From Chitinophagaceae bacterium (lineage in GTDB: Bacteria; Bacteroidota; Bacteroidia; Chitinophagales; Chitinophagaceae): a stretch of 52,519 bases of DNA. Shown piece by piece: positions 43,937 to 52,405 of this stretch. The notes under the pieces are model-generated. The model saw nothing but the letters and a program-made list of their open reading frames with translations, did not search any database and was not told where the DNA came from. Every line of letters starts with the position of its first letter. Positions within the stretch are counted from its first letter, which is position 1. The translations under genes and the position numbers were made by a program. Location of the stretch: contig JAEUVK010000132.1 of the NCBI GenBank assembly GCA_016787135.1, forward strand, positions 1 through 52,519, in the 5' to 3' direction.

Positions 43937-44931
43937 TGCCTATGAAATTCATGGCTGATATCGATATAAAGAAATTACAGCGACCTGTCAGTTATCACGA
44001 TAAGATATTGCTGACCGGTTCCTGCTTTACAGAACATATCGGCAATGCACTTGAAGCTTCAAAGTTTTCAGTACTGCAGAATCCCCACGGAATTCTTTTT
44101 GATCCTGCCAGTGTTTGCAAAAGCCTTATTTCATACATAGAAAACAGACAATACAGCGAAGCTGACCTTTTTCAGTTGAATGAAGTATGGAATAGCTGGC
44201 AGCATCATTCAAGATTTTCCCATATCAATGCGAACGAAGCAATAAGAATAATTAACGAGTCACAGCAAAGGGCTCATCAGTTTCTTAAGGATGCCAGCTG
44301 GATCATCATTACACTTGGGTCTTCATTTTCATATCGTCTTGTAAACGAAACCGGTTCCGAGAAGGCTTCTGTTGCTAATTGTCACCGTGCTCCTGCTCAA
44401 TGGTTCAATAAACACCTGATGGGAATTGATGAAACTATCTCTCTTCTTGACAATTGTTATCACCGGCTGCTCCAGTTCAATCCCCGACTGAATATTATTT
44501 TCACAGTAAGTCCTGTACGGCATCTCAGGGATGGGGTGGTGGACAACAACAGGAGCAAGGCAAGATTGCTTGAGGCGGTTCATCATATGGTCGGCAAATT
44601 TGACAAACTTTATTATTTTCCTGCTTATGAACTCGTAATAGATGTGCTGCGGGATTATCGTTTTTATGATATTGACCTTGCCCATCCTAATTATCTGGCG
44701 ACAGAATTTGTGCTGGAGAAATTTTCGGAGGCCTGTATTGAGGAATCGTCACTGCAATTGATGCAGGAACTAAAAAAGATAGCGATAGCTAAAAATCACA
44801 GGGCTTTTCAGCCGGCGACAAATGCCCACAGGCAGTTCTTGCAAAGTTATCTTGAAAAAGTAAAGTCGTTACAGGAGCAATATCCATTTCTTGACCTCAA
44901 AGAGGAGATCAGTTATTTTTCACAGGTGTGA
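43936..44931 (+). CDS. GSCFA-domain protein (SGNH-hydrolase-like)
   Basis: 331 residues from an ATG that overlaps the previous stop (TGATG). The family name motif appears as LLTGSCFTEHIGNAL (about 23-37), with the Ser of a GDS-like box, and QNPHGILFDPASVCKSL (about 47-63). TLGSSFSYRLV and TVSPVRHLRDG (about 192-202) with a downstream DLAHPNYLA (about 244-252, a plausible Asp-x-x-His pair) complete the SGNH-type set. Members are predicted esterases or acyl hydrolases, in Bacteroidota often linked to envelope chemistry. It is coupled to the HMGL-like gene and followed 60 bases later by galK, which has its own promoter. Confidence 0.85.
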   Translation: MPMKFMADIDIKKLQRPVSYHDKILLTGSCFTEHIGNALEASKFSVLQNPHGILFDPASVCKSLISYIENRQYSEADLFQLNEVWNSWQHHSRFSHINANEAIRIINESQQRAHQFLKDASWIIITLGSSFSYRLVNETGSEKASVANCHRAPAQWFNKHLMGIDETISLLDNCYHRLLQFNPRLNIIFTVSPVRHLRDGVVDNNRSKARLLEAVHHMVGKFDKLYYFPAYELVIDVLRDYRFYDIDLAHPNYLATEFVLEKFSEACIEESSLQLMQELKKIAIAKNHRAFQPATNAHRQFLQSYLEKVKSLQEQYPFLDLKEEISYFSQV

Positions 44932-44938
44932 ATAGTCC

Positions 44939-44969
44939 TTTGTTGTTATGCTCCTGCATACTACTTTCG
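44939..44969 (+). promoter_or_regulatory. Promoter of galK
   Basis: TTTG (44939-44942), 19-base spacer, then TACTTTCG (44962-44969), one mismatch from TAnnTTTG. The expected start is about 16 bases before the ATG at 44992. Confidence 0.65.
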
Positions 44970-44991
44970 TGTTCCAAATAACCTGTTAGCG

Positions 44992-46149
44992 ATGAAAGAA
45001 GATCTTAAGAAGAAGTTCAGAGAGCTGTTTGGTAAAGATCCTGAATACAGTTTTTTTTGCCCGGGCCGTGTTAACCTGATCGGCGAGCATATAGATTACA
45101 ATGGCGGCAAAGTAATGCCCTGCGCCATTTCCCTGGGAACCTATCTTGTTGTAGCAAAGAATGCGGATAAATTGTTTCGTTTTCGCTGTATGAATTTTCC
45201 AGAAACAGCTGACCTGCATTTGCAATCATCCTATTCAAAGACCGGAAAGGAATGGTTCAATTATCCGTTAGGGGTGATCAATGAATTTCTGAAAGACGGG
45301 CACACTATTTCCGGATTGGATGTTTTGTATTACGGCAACCTGCCTATCGGGGCGGGTCTTTCTTCCTCTGCATCTATTGAGGTGCTCACCGCTTACGCCT
45401 TAAAAATTATTTACGGAATAAACATATCCAATACTGATATTGCCCTGCTTGGTAAAAGAGTGGAAAATGAGTTCATCGGTGTGAACAGCGGCATTATGGA
45501 CCAGTTTGCTGTGGCAATGGGAAAAGAGCATAAAGCTATTTTGCTCAACTGCGATTCGCTGGACTATGAGTACCTGCCTTTCAATACCGGTGATTACATT
45601 CTGGCCATTATTAACAGTAACAAGCAAAGGACGTTGGCAGATTCAAAATACAATGAGCGGTTTGCAGAGTGTGGTAAAGCATTAAAGCTGCTCAAAAAGG
45701 AATTAAGTGCAGAAAATCTATGCGATATTGATACCAGGGCTTTTCAGGATAGCCGCCATCTTATCAATGATCCGGTACTGGAGAAAAGAGCATTGCACGT
45801 GGTGTCAGAAAATGAAAGGGTTAAAGAAGCTAAAGAAGTTTTATCAGCCGGGAACCTGAAGCGGTTTGGTGAATTGATGTATGCTTCCCATCAATCTCTC
45901 AAAGAGTTGTATGAAGTATCAGGAAAGGAACTGGATACGATCGTTGAGTTCTGCACCACTTACGGAGATTGTATAGGTGCAAGGATGACCGGTGCTGGTT
46001 TTGGCGGTTGTGCAATTGCACTTGTAAAGAAGGATAAGTTTGACGACTTTGCCAGACAGCTTATGACTTACTATACCGTTAAAATTGGTTATGAACCTGG
46101 AGTGTTTGCGTCAGCAATAGGGGATGGGGTAAGGGAAGTGAAAGCTTGA
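44992..46149 (+). CDS. galK: Galactokinase
   Basis: 385 residues, typical for GalK. It phosphorylates galactose at C1 with ATP. The GHMP kinase motifs are complete: galactokinase signature GRVNLIGEHIDYNGGKVMP (about 26-44), phosphate loop LPIGAGLSSSASIEV (about 118-132) and the third motif GARMTGAGFGGCAIAL (about 329-344). IMDQFAVAMG with the catalytic Asp is at about 169-178. No galT, galE, galM or sugar transporter is adjacent, so the rest of the Leloir pathway must be elsewhere. It has a near-consensus promoter of its own. Confidence 0.96.
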   Translation: MKEDLKKKFRELFGKDPEYSFFCPGRVNLIGEHIDYNGGKVMPCAISLGTYLVVAKNADKLFRFRCMNFPETADLHLQSSYSKTGKEWFNYPLGVINEFLKDGHTISGLDVLYYGNLPIGAGLSSSASIEVLTAYALKIIYGINISNTDIALLGKRVENEFIGVNSGIMDQFAVAMGKEHKAILLNCDSLDYEYLPFNTGDYILAIINSNKQRTLADSKYNERFAECGKALKLLKKELSAENLCDIDTRAFQDSRHLINDPVLEKRALHVVSENERVKEAKEVLSAGNLKRFGELMYASHQSLKELYEVSGKELDTIVEFCTTYGDCIGARMTGAGFGGCAIALVKKDKFDDFARQLMTYYTVKIGYEPGVFASAIGDGVREVKA

Positions 46150-46216
46150 GTGATGAATAGGAAACGGGCAGAACCATTTACCTGCTACTGATCATTTGAC
46201 TTCTGGATACAATATT

Positions 46217-46825
46217 TCAGTGTATCCTGTCGCCTCTTACTTCTAATTCCTTCATCACATTGGCTTCGTATTCCAGCCATTGGTTCCAGCGGGTTCTTAC
46301 TTTTTCTTTTTCGATATAGGTTTCGGCCAGATCGATAAATAAAGTATAATGACCGGCCTCACTTTCCATAAAGCGGCGGTAAAAATTACACAGGTATTCA
46401 TCACCCAGTCCTTCGCTTAGTCTCTTGAATCTTTCACAACTGCGTGCTTCGATCAATGCCATTGTCAGCAGTTGATCCAGAAACCTGTCTTCCCAATGCC
46501 CGCCTTTTTTCTGAAAGCCGAGAAGTTTGTTCACATATTCATCTTTCCGTTGTTTACCTAAATGCAGGCCTCTTTTGTGGAGTTCAGCTAACACAAGCCG
46601 GAAATGCCCCCATTCTTCCGTTACGATCGGGGAAAGTTCGGCTACTAACTTTTCCCGGTCACTATATTTTTGGATCAGGGTGATGCAGGAAGTAGCGGCC
46701 TTTTGTTCGCAATAGGCATGGTCGGTCAGTATCTCCTCCAATGACTTGCCGGCCAGGTCCACCCACCGGGGATCTGTTGGAAGTTGGAGACCGAGAATAT
46801 TTTTGGTATCCTGTGAGAGTTCCAT
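46217..46825 (-). CDS. miaE: tRNA 2-methylthio-N6-isopentenyladenosine-37 hydroxylase (MiaE-like)
   Basis: 202 residues from the ATG at 46825 (MELSQDTK). A longer reading to 46930 would cover the rpsO promoter and lacks a family-like start. MiaE is a ferritin-like di-iron enzyme that hydroxylates ms2i6A at position 37 of tRNAs. The carboxylate-His sets are present: ILTDHAYCEQKAA (about 30-42), VTEEWGHFRLVLAEL (about 65-79), IEARSCERFK (about 119-128) and ESEAGHYTLFIDLAE (about 149-163). A -7 box TACATTTG lies only five bases before the ATG, so the mRNA may start at or near it. It is divergent from rpsO. Confidence 0.9.
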   Translation of the reverse strand: MELSQDTKNILGLQLPTDPRWVDLAGKSLEEILTDHAYCEQKAATSCITLIQKYSDREKLVAELSPIVTEEWGHFRLVLAELHKRGLHLGKQRKDEYVNKLLGFQKKGGHWEDRFLDQLLTMALIEARSCERFKRLSEGLGDEYLCNFYRRFMESEAGHYTLFIDLAETYIEKEKVRTRWNQWLEYEANVMKELEVRGDRIH

Positions 46826-46830
46826 GGCTG

Positions 46831-46838
46831 CAAATGTA
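46831..46838 (-). promoter_or_regulatory. Possible -7 box of miaE
   Basis: On the minus strand TACATTTG fits TAnnTTTG but has no -33 box at the right distance. It ends five bases before the ATG at 46825, which would make the transcript leaderless or nearly so. Confidence 0.4.
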
Positions 46839-46892
46839 AGAGGCTCAGGCTGGTTTGTATAGATTTCCGGCAAAAAATAGAGGCTTCGGGCT

Positions 46893-46923
46893 TTTGCCAT
46901 TCGGTTTGGTTGCCTTACCTTTG
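46893..46923 (+). promoter_or_regulatory. Consensus promoter of rpsO
   Basis: TTTG (46893-46896), exactly 19 bases, then TACCTTTG (46916-46923): both boxes of the Bacteroidota housekeeping consensus. The expected start is near 46930, giving a leader of about 47 bases. Confidence 0.88.
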
Positions 46924-46976
46924 CCGCCACAAAATAATTGTCGGATACTTAATCGGATGAATTAAAAAAAACAAAG

Positions 46977-47246
46977 ATGCCTCTAACTAAAGAAAAAACA
47001 GCAACGATTTTTAAAGAATTCGGTGGTAAGGCTACCAATACCGGTTCCATTGAAGGGCAGATCGCCCAGTTGACTGAGCGCATTGCACAGATCAGTAATC
47101 ACCTTCAGCAAAACAAAAAGGATTTCTCTACTCACCGCGGCCTGATGCAATTGGTTGGCAAACGTAAACGCTTACTCAACTACATGCAGAAGCATAACCT
47201 GACAGGTTATCGTCAGTTGATCGAGAAACTCGGATTAAGAAAGTAA
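46977..47246 (+). CDS. rpsO: 30S ribosomal protein S15
   Basis: 89 residues, the canonical length. S15 binds the central domain of 16S rRNA at the start of platform assembly. The family is clear from GSIEGQIAQLTERIAQISNHL (in part, about 23-43), KDFSTHRGLMQLVGKRKRLL (about 47-66) and YRQLIEKLGLRK at the end. It has a consensus promoter and a hairpin behind it, then pnp, the order found in many bacteria. Confidence 0.98.
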   Translation: MPLTKEKTATIFKEFGGKATNTGSIEGQIAQLTERIAQISNHLQQNKKDFSTHRGLMQLVGKRKRLLNYMQKHNLTGYRQLIEKLGLRK

Positions 47247-47327
47247 AACTCCTGGATCTGCCTTTGGCGGACTTTGGGGAAATCTTTATAATCAGAGTTC
47301 GGTCTCAGGATCGGATAACTTATAAAT

Positions 47328-47370
47328 ACTATTCCCAATGTCTTCAAAGGTGTTGGGAATAGTCGTTTTA
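47328..47370 (+). terminator. Hairpin after rpsO, probable terminator or attenuator
   Basis: Stem ACTATTCCCAA (47328-47338) with TTGGGAATAGT (47353-47363), followed by CGTTTTA. It is 81 bases past the rpsO stop. The T-tract is short, so read-through into pnp is plausible. Confidence 0.65.
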
Positions 47371-47534
47371 CCGAAATGCATTTCTGCACTTTTGTTTTTG
47401 CCTGTTAAAGAACAGCATGTACAAGAGTATGACGCAACAGAAGCTGATAGCATTACTGTAATCGGGTAAATAAATAAAAACCTTCAACTCGTTTGAGCCT
47501 TTACAAATCTCAAACATTAAACTTCGAAAAAATT

Positions 47535-49706
47535 ATGTTACAACAACCAATTCGCAAAACATTTGATATAGGGGATGGGCGCCAGGTAACGATCGAGACC
47601 GGCCGCCTTGCACGCCAGGCTGATGGAGCTGTTACAGTTTCCGCAGGTAATTGTATGATATTGGCAACTGTGGTTGCTAATAAAGACCCCAAAGAAGGAC
47701 AGGATTTTTTTCCTCTTTCTGTTGACTACCAGGAAAAATTCGCCTCTGCGGGCCGTATCCCGGGCTCATTCTTTAAAAGGGAATCCAAACTGAATGATTA
47801 TGAAGTGCTGACCAGCCGGTTGGTTGACAGGGCTCTTCGTCCTTTATTTCCTGAAGACTATTTATGTGATGTGCAGGTGCTGATCACCCTTATTTCCAGC
47901 GATCCGGAAGTAATGCCGGACTCAATGGCTTGTTTGGCTGCCTCTGCTGCACTGGCGGTTTCTGATATTCCTATCAAAGAGATTATCTCAGAAGTTCGGG
48001 TAGCAAAAATTGACGGGCAATTCAAAGTAAACCCTAACCGTTCTGAGCTGGAAAAAGCAGAAATGGAGTTTATTATTGCCGCCACAGATAAGAACCTGAT
48101 GATGGTGGAAGGCGAGGCGTCGGAGTGCAGTGAAGCAGATCTTGTCAACGCTTTACAGATAGCTCACGATGCTATTCGCATACAAGTAAAAGCGCAGGAA
48201 GAATTGAGGGATCTGGCAGGGGTGAAAGGTAAAAGAGATTATAAAAAACCTGCCCAGGATGAAGCACTGCGGGAAAAAGTATATGCATTTGCGAAACAAA
48301 AAGTGTATGATGTAGCCAAAGGCGGTTTAAGCAAACACGACAGGAGCGATAAGTTCAGTGCCATAAAAGATGAGTTGGTTGAATTCCTTAAAAAAGATCT
48401 TAATCTCCCTGAAGGAGAAAGTTTACCAGATCTGACCAAGAAGCTGGCATCAAAATATTATGGAGACTTGCAGTATGATGTGGTTCGGGATATGATCCTT
48501 GATGAAAAGGTCCGGCTGGATGGAAGAGATCTTGAAACAGTTCGTCCTCTTGATATGGAAGTGGATATTCTCCCTTCACCTCATGGAGCATCGTTGTTTA
48601 CGAGAGGTGAAACACAGTCTCTTACTACGGTCACCTTGGGAACACCTTTAGATGAATTGCTGGTAGAAAGCGCTGCAAAATCTGATTATACAAAGTTCAT
48701 TCTGCATTATAATTTTCCTCCTTTCTCCACTGGTGAAGTAAAAATGATGAGGGCTCCTGGTCGTCGGGAAGTAGGGCATGGTAACCTGGCGATGCGTTCA
48801 CTGAAACAAATGATGCCGAAGGGCGATTTTGCCTACACTGTTCGTGTGGTTAGCGATATCCTTGAGTCAAATGGATCTTCTTCTATGGCGACTGTTTGCG
48901 CCGGTTCATTAGCTTTGATGGATGCCGGTGTTCCTATTCCCAGACACGTTTCGGGAGTAGCGATGGGCCTGATTACCAAGGACGGTAAATACTCAATCCT
49001 TACAGATATACTTGGCGATGAAGACCATCTTGGAGATATGGACTTCAAAGTGACCGGTACGAGAGACGGTATTTGTGGTGTACAGATGGATATAAAAGTG
49101 GACGGATTGAGTATGGAAGTAATGACACAGGCTTTGGAACAGGCACGTCGTGGCCGTTTGCATATACTGGATGCGATGTATAACTGTATTCCTGAAGCTA
49201 GGGTTGAAGTAAAACCTCATGCACCACGCATGATCAAGATGTTCATTGACCGTGAGTTCATTGGTGCTGTGATCGGGCCCGGCGGTAAAGTGATACAGGA
49301 AATGCAACGTGAGACTGGCACTACCATCAATATCGAAGAAGTGAACAATATGGGTGAGGTGAGTGTGTTTGGCGCTAATAAAGAAGGAGTACAAAGAGCA
49401 GAAGCATGGATCAAAGGTATTGTTGCTGTCCCTGTAGTAGGGGATGTATATGAAGCGACAGTTAAGTCCATCATGCCATTTGGGGCCTTTGTTGAATTTT
49501 TGCCCGGGAAGCAAGGGTTAGTTCATATCAGTGAAGTAAGCTGGAAACGCCTGGAAACTTTGGATGGTGTGCTGAAAGAAGGAGATAAGGTAAAAGTGAA
49601 ACTGATCGGTACGGATCCTAAATCCGGTAAATTCAAACTCTCAAGAAAGGTGCTGATCCCAAAACCGGAAAGCAAACCAAGACCTGAAGAATCATCTAAC
49701 CAATAA
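47535..49706 (+). CDS. pnp: Polynucleotide phosphorylase
   Basis: 723 residues from the ATG at 47535 (MLQQPIRKTF). An upstream in-frame start at 47493 lacks conserved sequence. PNPase degrades RNA 3-prime to 5-prime with phosphate. Order: first RNase PH domain (about 10-145, with FFPLSVDYQEKFASAGRIPG), the alpha-helical linker, second RNase PH domain (about 310-535, with FPPFSTGEVKMMRAPGRREV and the Asp-rich DILGDEDHLGDMDFKVTGT active-site stretch), the KH domain (GAVIGPGGKVIQEMQRETG, about 577-595) and the S1 domain (GDVYEATVKSIMPFGAFVEF, about 636-655). The gap before it holds the rpsO hairpin and a small CTGTT/AACAG stem (47402-47415) that could serve in regulation. Confidence 0.97.
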   Translation: MLQQPIRKTFDIGDGRQVTIETGRLARQADGAVTVSAGNCMILATVVANKDPKEGQDFFPLSVDYQEKFASAGRIPGSFFKRESKLNDYEVLTSRLVDRALRPLFPEDYLCDVQVLITLISSDPEVMPDSMACLAASAALAVSDIPIKEIISEVRVAKIDGQFKVNPNRSELEKAEMEFIIAATDKNLMMVEGEASECSEADLVNALQIAHDAIRIQVKAQEELRDLAGVKGKRDYKKPAQDEALREKVYAFAKQKVYDVAKGGLSKHDRSDKFSAIKDELVEFLKKDLNLPEGESLPDLTKKLASKYYGDLQYDVVRDMILDEKVRLDGRDLETVRPLDMEVDILPSPHGASLFTRGETQSLTTVTLGTPLDELLVESAAKSDYTKFILHYNFPPFSTGEVKMMRAPGRREVGHGNLAMRSLKQMMPKGDFAYTVRVVSDILESNGSSSMATVCAGSLALMDAGVPIPRHVSGVAMGLITKDGKYSILTDILGDEDHLGDMDFKVTGTRDGICGVQMDIKVDGLSMEVMTQALEQARRGRLHILDAMYNCIPEARVEVKPHAPRMIKMFIDREFIGAVIGPGGKVIQEMQRETGTTINIEEVNNMGEVSVFGANKEGVQRAEAWIKGIVAVPVVGDVYEATVKSIMPFGAFVEFLPGKQGLVHISEVSWKRLETLDGVLKEGDKVKVKLIGTDPKSGKFKLSRKVLIPKPESKPRPEESSNQ

Positions 49707-49712
49707 ATAGTC

Positions 49713-49736
49713 AACCCCGATACTTTCGGGGTTTTT
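49713..49736 (+). terminator. Terminator after pnp
   Basis: Stem AACCCCG (49713-49719) with CGGGGTT (49726-49732), then TTTT. It lies seven bases past the stop, so prmA probably has its own promoter or depends on read-through. Confidence 0.85.
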
Positions 49737-49751
49737 ACTTTAATATAAAAC

Positions 49752-50567
49752 ATGAGTGAGTACATCCGGATAGAGTTTCCATCAGTTTCCGCTGAGCAAA
49801 AAGACATTTTAATAGCCAAATTGTCTATGATCGGATTTGCCGGGTTCGAAGAAGGAGAAGCTGTACTCGTCGCATTTGCTCATACCGACGATTATAATGA
49901 TTCTTCATTAAAAAGAATAGCAGAACAGCAAGAGGTTTCATTTAAAAAAACGATCATCGGGGAAACGAACTGGAACGTCTTATGGGAGTCCAATTTCGAT
50001 CCGGTTATTGTTGATGACTTTGTCGCTATAAGAGCGGAATTTCATCAACCCGTCGCGGGAGTAGAGCATGAAATTGTGATCACCCCTAAAATGAGTTTTG
50101 GTACTGGTCATCATGCTACAACTTTTATGATGATACGGCAAATGAGGCAAATTGATTTCAGTAACAAAATGGTTTTTGATTTTGGTACAGGAACAGGAGT
50201 GTTGGCTATACTGGCTGAAAAACTTGGTTCAAACCAGGTTATAGCGATAGATATTGATGAATGGAGTATTGAAAATGCTCTTGAAAACATTCAGCGAAAC
50301 AAATGCTCCAGGGTCACCATAGAAAAGAGTGGATCGGCCGATGTGGATAACTCGTTTGATATCATTCTTGCAAACATCAACAAGAATGTGATTTTGGATA
50401 GCTTTCCGGTTCTTGTAAGGCAACTGAAACCTAGCGGTATCTTGCTGCTAAGCGGCCTTTTGCCGGAGGACAAGGATGATATTTTCCGCAAAAATGACGA
50501 GTATTCTTTACAATTAATACAAACAGATGTTAGAGCTAACTGGCTGTGTATAAAGTACTCACGTTAA
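49752..50567 (+). CDS. prmA: Ribosomal protein L11 methyltransferase
   Basis: 271 residues, slightly shorter than E. coli PrmA (293). It methylates L11 with S-adenosylmethionine. The N-terminal substrate-recognition domain covers about 1-60. The methyltransferase core has KMSFGTGHHATTFMMI (about 115-130), motif I VFDFGTGTGVLAILAEKLG (about 140-158), the acidic AIDIDEWSIENA (about 163-174), and the active-site ILANINKNVILDS (about 204-216), equivalent to the ANI motif of PrmA. It lies between the pnp terminator and plsY. Confidence 0.93.
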   Translation: MSEYIRIEFPSVSAEQKDILIAKLSMIGFAGFEEGEAVLVAFAHTDDYNDSSLKRIAEQQEVSFKKTIIGETNWNVLWESNFDPVIVDDFVAIRAEFHQPVAGVEHEIVITPKMSFGTGHHATTFMMIRQMRQIDFSNKMVFDFGTGTGVLAILAEKLGSNQVIAIDIDEWSIENALENIQRNKCSRVTIEKSGSADVDNSFDIILANINKNVILDSFPVLVRQLKPSGILLLSGLLPEDKDDIFRKNDEYSLQLIQTDVRANWLCIKYSR

Positions 50568-50651
50568 GTAAATTTGACCATATTGTTAACCTAATGTTAC
50601 CGGCTGACCGTTTTTTTCGTAGTTTTACATTCCAACTCAACCCAGACTTCT

Positions 50652-51314
50652 ATGAATGAACTATTGATGATAGTTCTGGCATATCTGATCGGTAGCATTC
50701 CCACCTCTGTATGGGTAAGCCGCTATTTCTTTGGTATCGATATACGTGACTATGGCAGTGGTAATGCCGGTGCCACGAATACGTATCGTATCCTCGGGCC
50801 TAAATGGGGGACATTTGTAATGATTGCTGACATGCTAAAAGGAATGGCTGCAGTTAAATTGGCATTGCTTTTACCCCAATACATTGACAACGATACCCAG
50901 TTTGTGAATTTTCAAATAGGTTTAGGCCTTGCCGCTGTAGTAGGTCATATTTTCCCTATATGGGCCGATTTCAGAGGAGGTAAAGGAGTTGCCACTTTGT
51001 TCGGTATGGTTGTCGGCGTTTCTCCCTGGACGGCTTTAAGCTGTGCCGGCGTATTCCTGCTCGTATTATACCTGACAAGATTTGTTTCATTAAGTTCCAT
51101 ATTGGCCAGTGTTGCATTCCCCGTATTTATCCTTGTTATATTTAACGTAGATAACGAGGTGTATCGGGTGTTTGCCATCGCTGTCGCATTGATGGTGGTG
51201 CTTACTCACCAGAAAAATATCGGACGCTTATTAAAAGGCGCTGAAAGTAAAGTGCCGATTTTGAAATACAGGGACCGCCGCAGGCAAAGAAGAAAGCAGG
51301 CGCCTGATTCCTGA
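50652..51314 (+). CDS. plsY: Acyl-phosphate:glycerol-3-phosphate acyltransferase
   Basis: 220 residues with five hydrophobic helices. PlsY transfers an acyl group from acyl phosphate to glycerol 3-phosphate in the membrane, starting phospholipid synthesis. The three family motifs are intact: YLIGSIPTSVWVSRYFFG (about 11-28), GSGNAGATNTYRILG (about 35-49) and GHIFPIWADFRGGKGVATLFG (in part, about 98-118). The tail is basic (RDRRRQRRKQ). It follows prmA by 84 bases and ends in a strong terminator. Confidence 0.95.
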   Translation: MNELLMIVLAYLIGSIPTSVWVSRYFFGIDIRDYGSGNAGATNTYRILGPKWGTFVMIADMLKGMAAVKLALLLPQYIDNDTQFVNFQIGLGLAAVVGHIFPIWADFRGGKGVATLFGMVVGVSPWTALSCAGVFLLVLYLTRFVSLSSILASVAFPVFILVIFNVDNEVYRVFAIAVALMVVLTHQKNIGRLLKGAESKVPILKYRDRRRQRRKQAPDS

Positions 51315-51346
51315 CCTCTTTTACAAAAAATCATTAACAATCAAAT

Positions 51347-51391
51347 GAAAAACAATGATTGTACCTAACTTGGTACAATCATTGTTTTTTA
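51347..51391 (+). terminator. Terminator after plsY
   Basis: Perfect inverted repeat of 18 bp (51348-51365 with 51372-51389, core CAATGATTGTACC/GGTACAATCATTG) and a T-run. The stem continues into A and T flanks, so it could act in both directions. Confidence 0.92.
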
Positions 51392-51412
51392 TTCATATCT
51401 AAAACTATTGAA

Positions 51413-52225
51413 ATGATCAGGACATTGACCTCCTTTTTTTTATTTGCGGCGTTATTAATTGCTTGTTCCAAAAACCCCCTTACTGGTAAAAATCAACTGA
51501 CGCTGCTGCCGGAATCAGAATTGCAAAGTATGGCCACTACTGAATACCAGCAATTCCTTTCAACCAATAAAGTGGTAGCTACAACCAGCAACAAAGATGC
51601 AGAAATGGTGAGAAGAGTAGGACAGCGTATCACAAAGGCAGTTGAGAATTACTATGCGGAAAAAGGGATGTCGGATAAACTGGCTGGATATAAATGGGAA
51701 TATAACCTGGTTGATGATAAGGCTGTCAATGCCTGGTGTATGCCTGGCGGGAAGATCGTTGTTTATACCGGTTTGCTACCGATAACACAAAATGAAGCTG
51801 CTTTAGCTGCAGTAATGGGGCATGAAGTATGTCATGCACTTCTTCAACATGGAAACCAGCGGATGAGCCAGGGACTGTTGCAGCAATTAGGCGGTGTTGC
51901 TTTATCAGTGGCTGTTGCAAACAAACCTCAGGAGACGCAGAATCTATTTATGACCGCTTATGGAGTGGGTTCACAGGTAGGCGTAATGCTTCCTTTTTCC
52001 AGAAAACATGAACTGGAGGCAGATCGATACGGGTTGATATTTGCCGCTATGGCAGGATATAACCCTGAAGAAGCCATTAATCTATGGAAGAGAATGGAGC
52101 AGGCTAGTGCAGGTCAAAAGCCACCGGAATTCCTTAGTACCCATCCATCTGAGGGCAAACGTATTGAGCAATTACAAAAACTCATGCCCGAGGCATTGAA
52201 GTATTATAAACCGGTCGGGAAATAA
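51413..52225 (+). CDS. M48-family metalloprotease, lipoprotein
   Basis: 270 residues from the ATG at 51413. A reading that starts at 51359 lies inside the plsY terminator and is excluded. The signal peptide has a lipobox (LLIAC, Cys near residue 17), so the enzyme is probably anchored in the outer membrane and faces the periplasm. The zinc site is HEVCH in AAVMGHEVCHALLQHG (about 136-151), and the third ligand is the Glu of ELEADRYGL (about 198-206). NAWCMPGGKIVVYTGLL (about 104-120) is a typical stretch before the zinc helix. This layout fits the LoiP/BepA-like soluble M48 group without the tetratricopeptide domain. The end THPSEGKRI is also typical. Confidence 0.93.
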   Translation: MIRTLTSFFLFAALLIACSKNPLTGKNQLTLLPESELQSMATTEYQQFLSTNKVVATTSNKDAEMVRRVGQRITKAVENYYAEKGMSDKLAGYKWEYNLVDDKAVNAWCMPGGKIVVYTGLLPITQNEAALAAVMGHEVCHALLQHGNQRMSQGLLQQLGGVALSVAVANKPQETQNLFMTAYGVGSQVGVMLPFSRKHELEADRYGLIFAAMAGYNPEEAINLWKRMEQASAGQKPPEFLSTHPSEGKRIEQLQKLMPEALKYYKPVGK

Positions 52226-52242
52226 AAAATTGATTTTCATTA

Positions 52243-52282
52243 AGAAAACCCTCCAAAATTCAATTTTGGAGGGTTTTTTATT
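52243..52282 (+). terminator. Terminator after the M48 protease
   Basis: Stem AAAACCCTCCAAAATT (52245-52260) with AATTTTGGAGGGTTTT (52263-52278), then TT. It lies about 20 bases past the stop. Confidence 0.92.
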
Positions 52283-52291
52283 TTATAATCC

Positions 52292-52322
52292 TTTATTAAA
52301 CAGGGATTTTACTGTACTTTTG
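52292..52322 (+). promoter_or_regulatory. Promoter of the last, partial gene
   Basis: TTTA (52292-52295), 19-base spacer, TACTTTTG (52315-52322). The -7 box is exact and the -33 differs in the last base. The expected start is near 52328, which leaves a leader of about 78 bases. Confidence 0.65.
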
Positions 52323-52327
52323 CACTC

Positions 52328-52382
52328 CCTGCTAATGAGAACTCTGTCAATTCTCCCACTCGTACCGGGAATAATTGGCAGG
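52328..52382 (+). other. Leader able to fold into stacked helices
   Basis: CCTGCTAAT (52328-52336) can pair with ATTGGCAGG (52374-52382), nine pairs with one G-U. Directly inside it GAGAA (52337-52341) can pair with TTCTC (52351-52355). The fold begins at the predicted transcript start. It matches no riboswitch I know. It may be chance. Confidence 0.35.
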
Positions 52383-52405
52383 AACCCCTAAAATTCTTTT
52401 AAAGC

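Noticed and set aside
51359..51412. Upstream start of the M48 protease
   Set aside because: It lies inside the plsY terminator hairpin. The ATG at 51413 gives a proper lipoprotein signal peptide.
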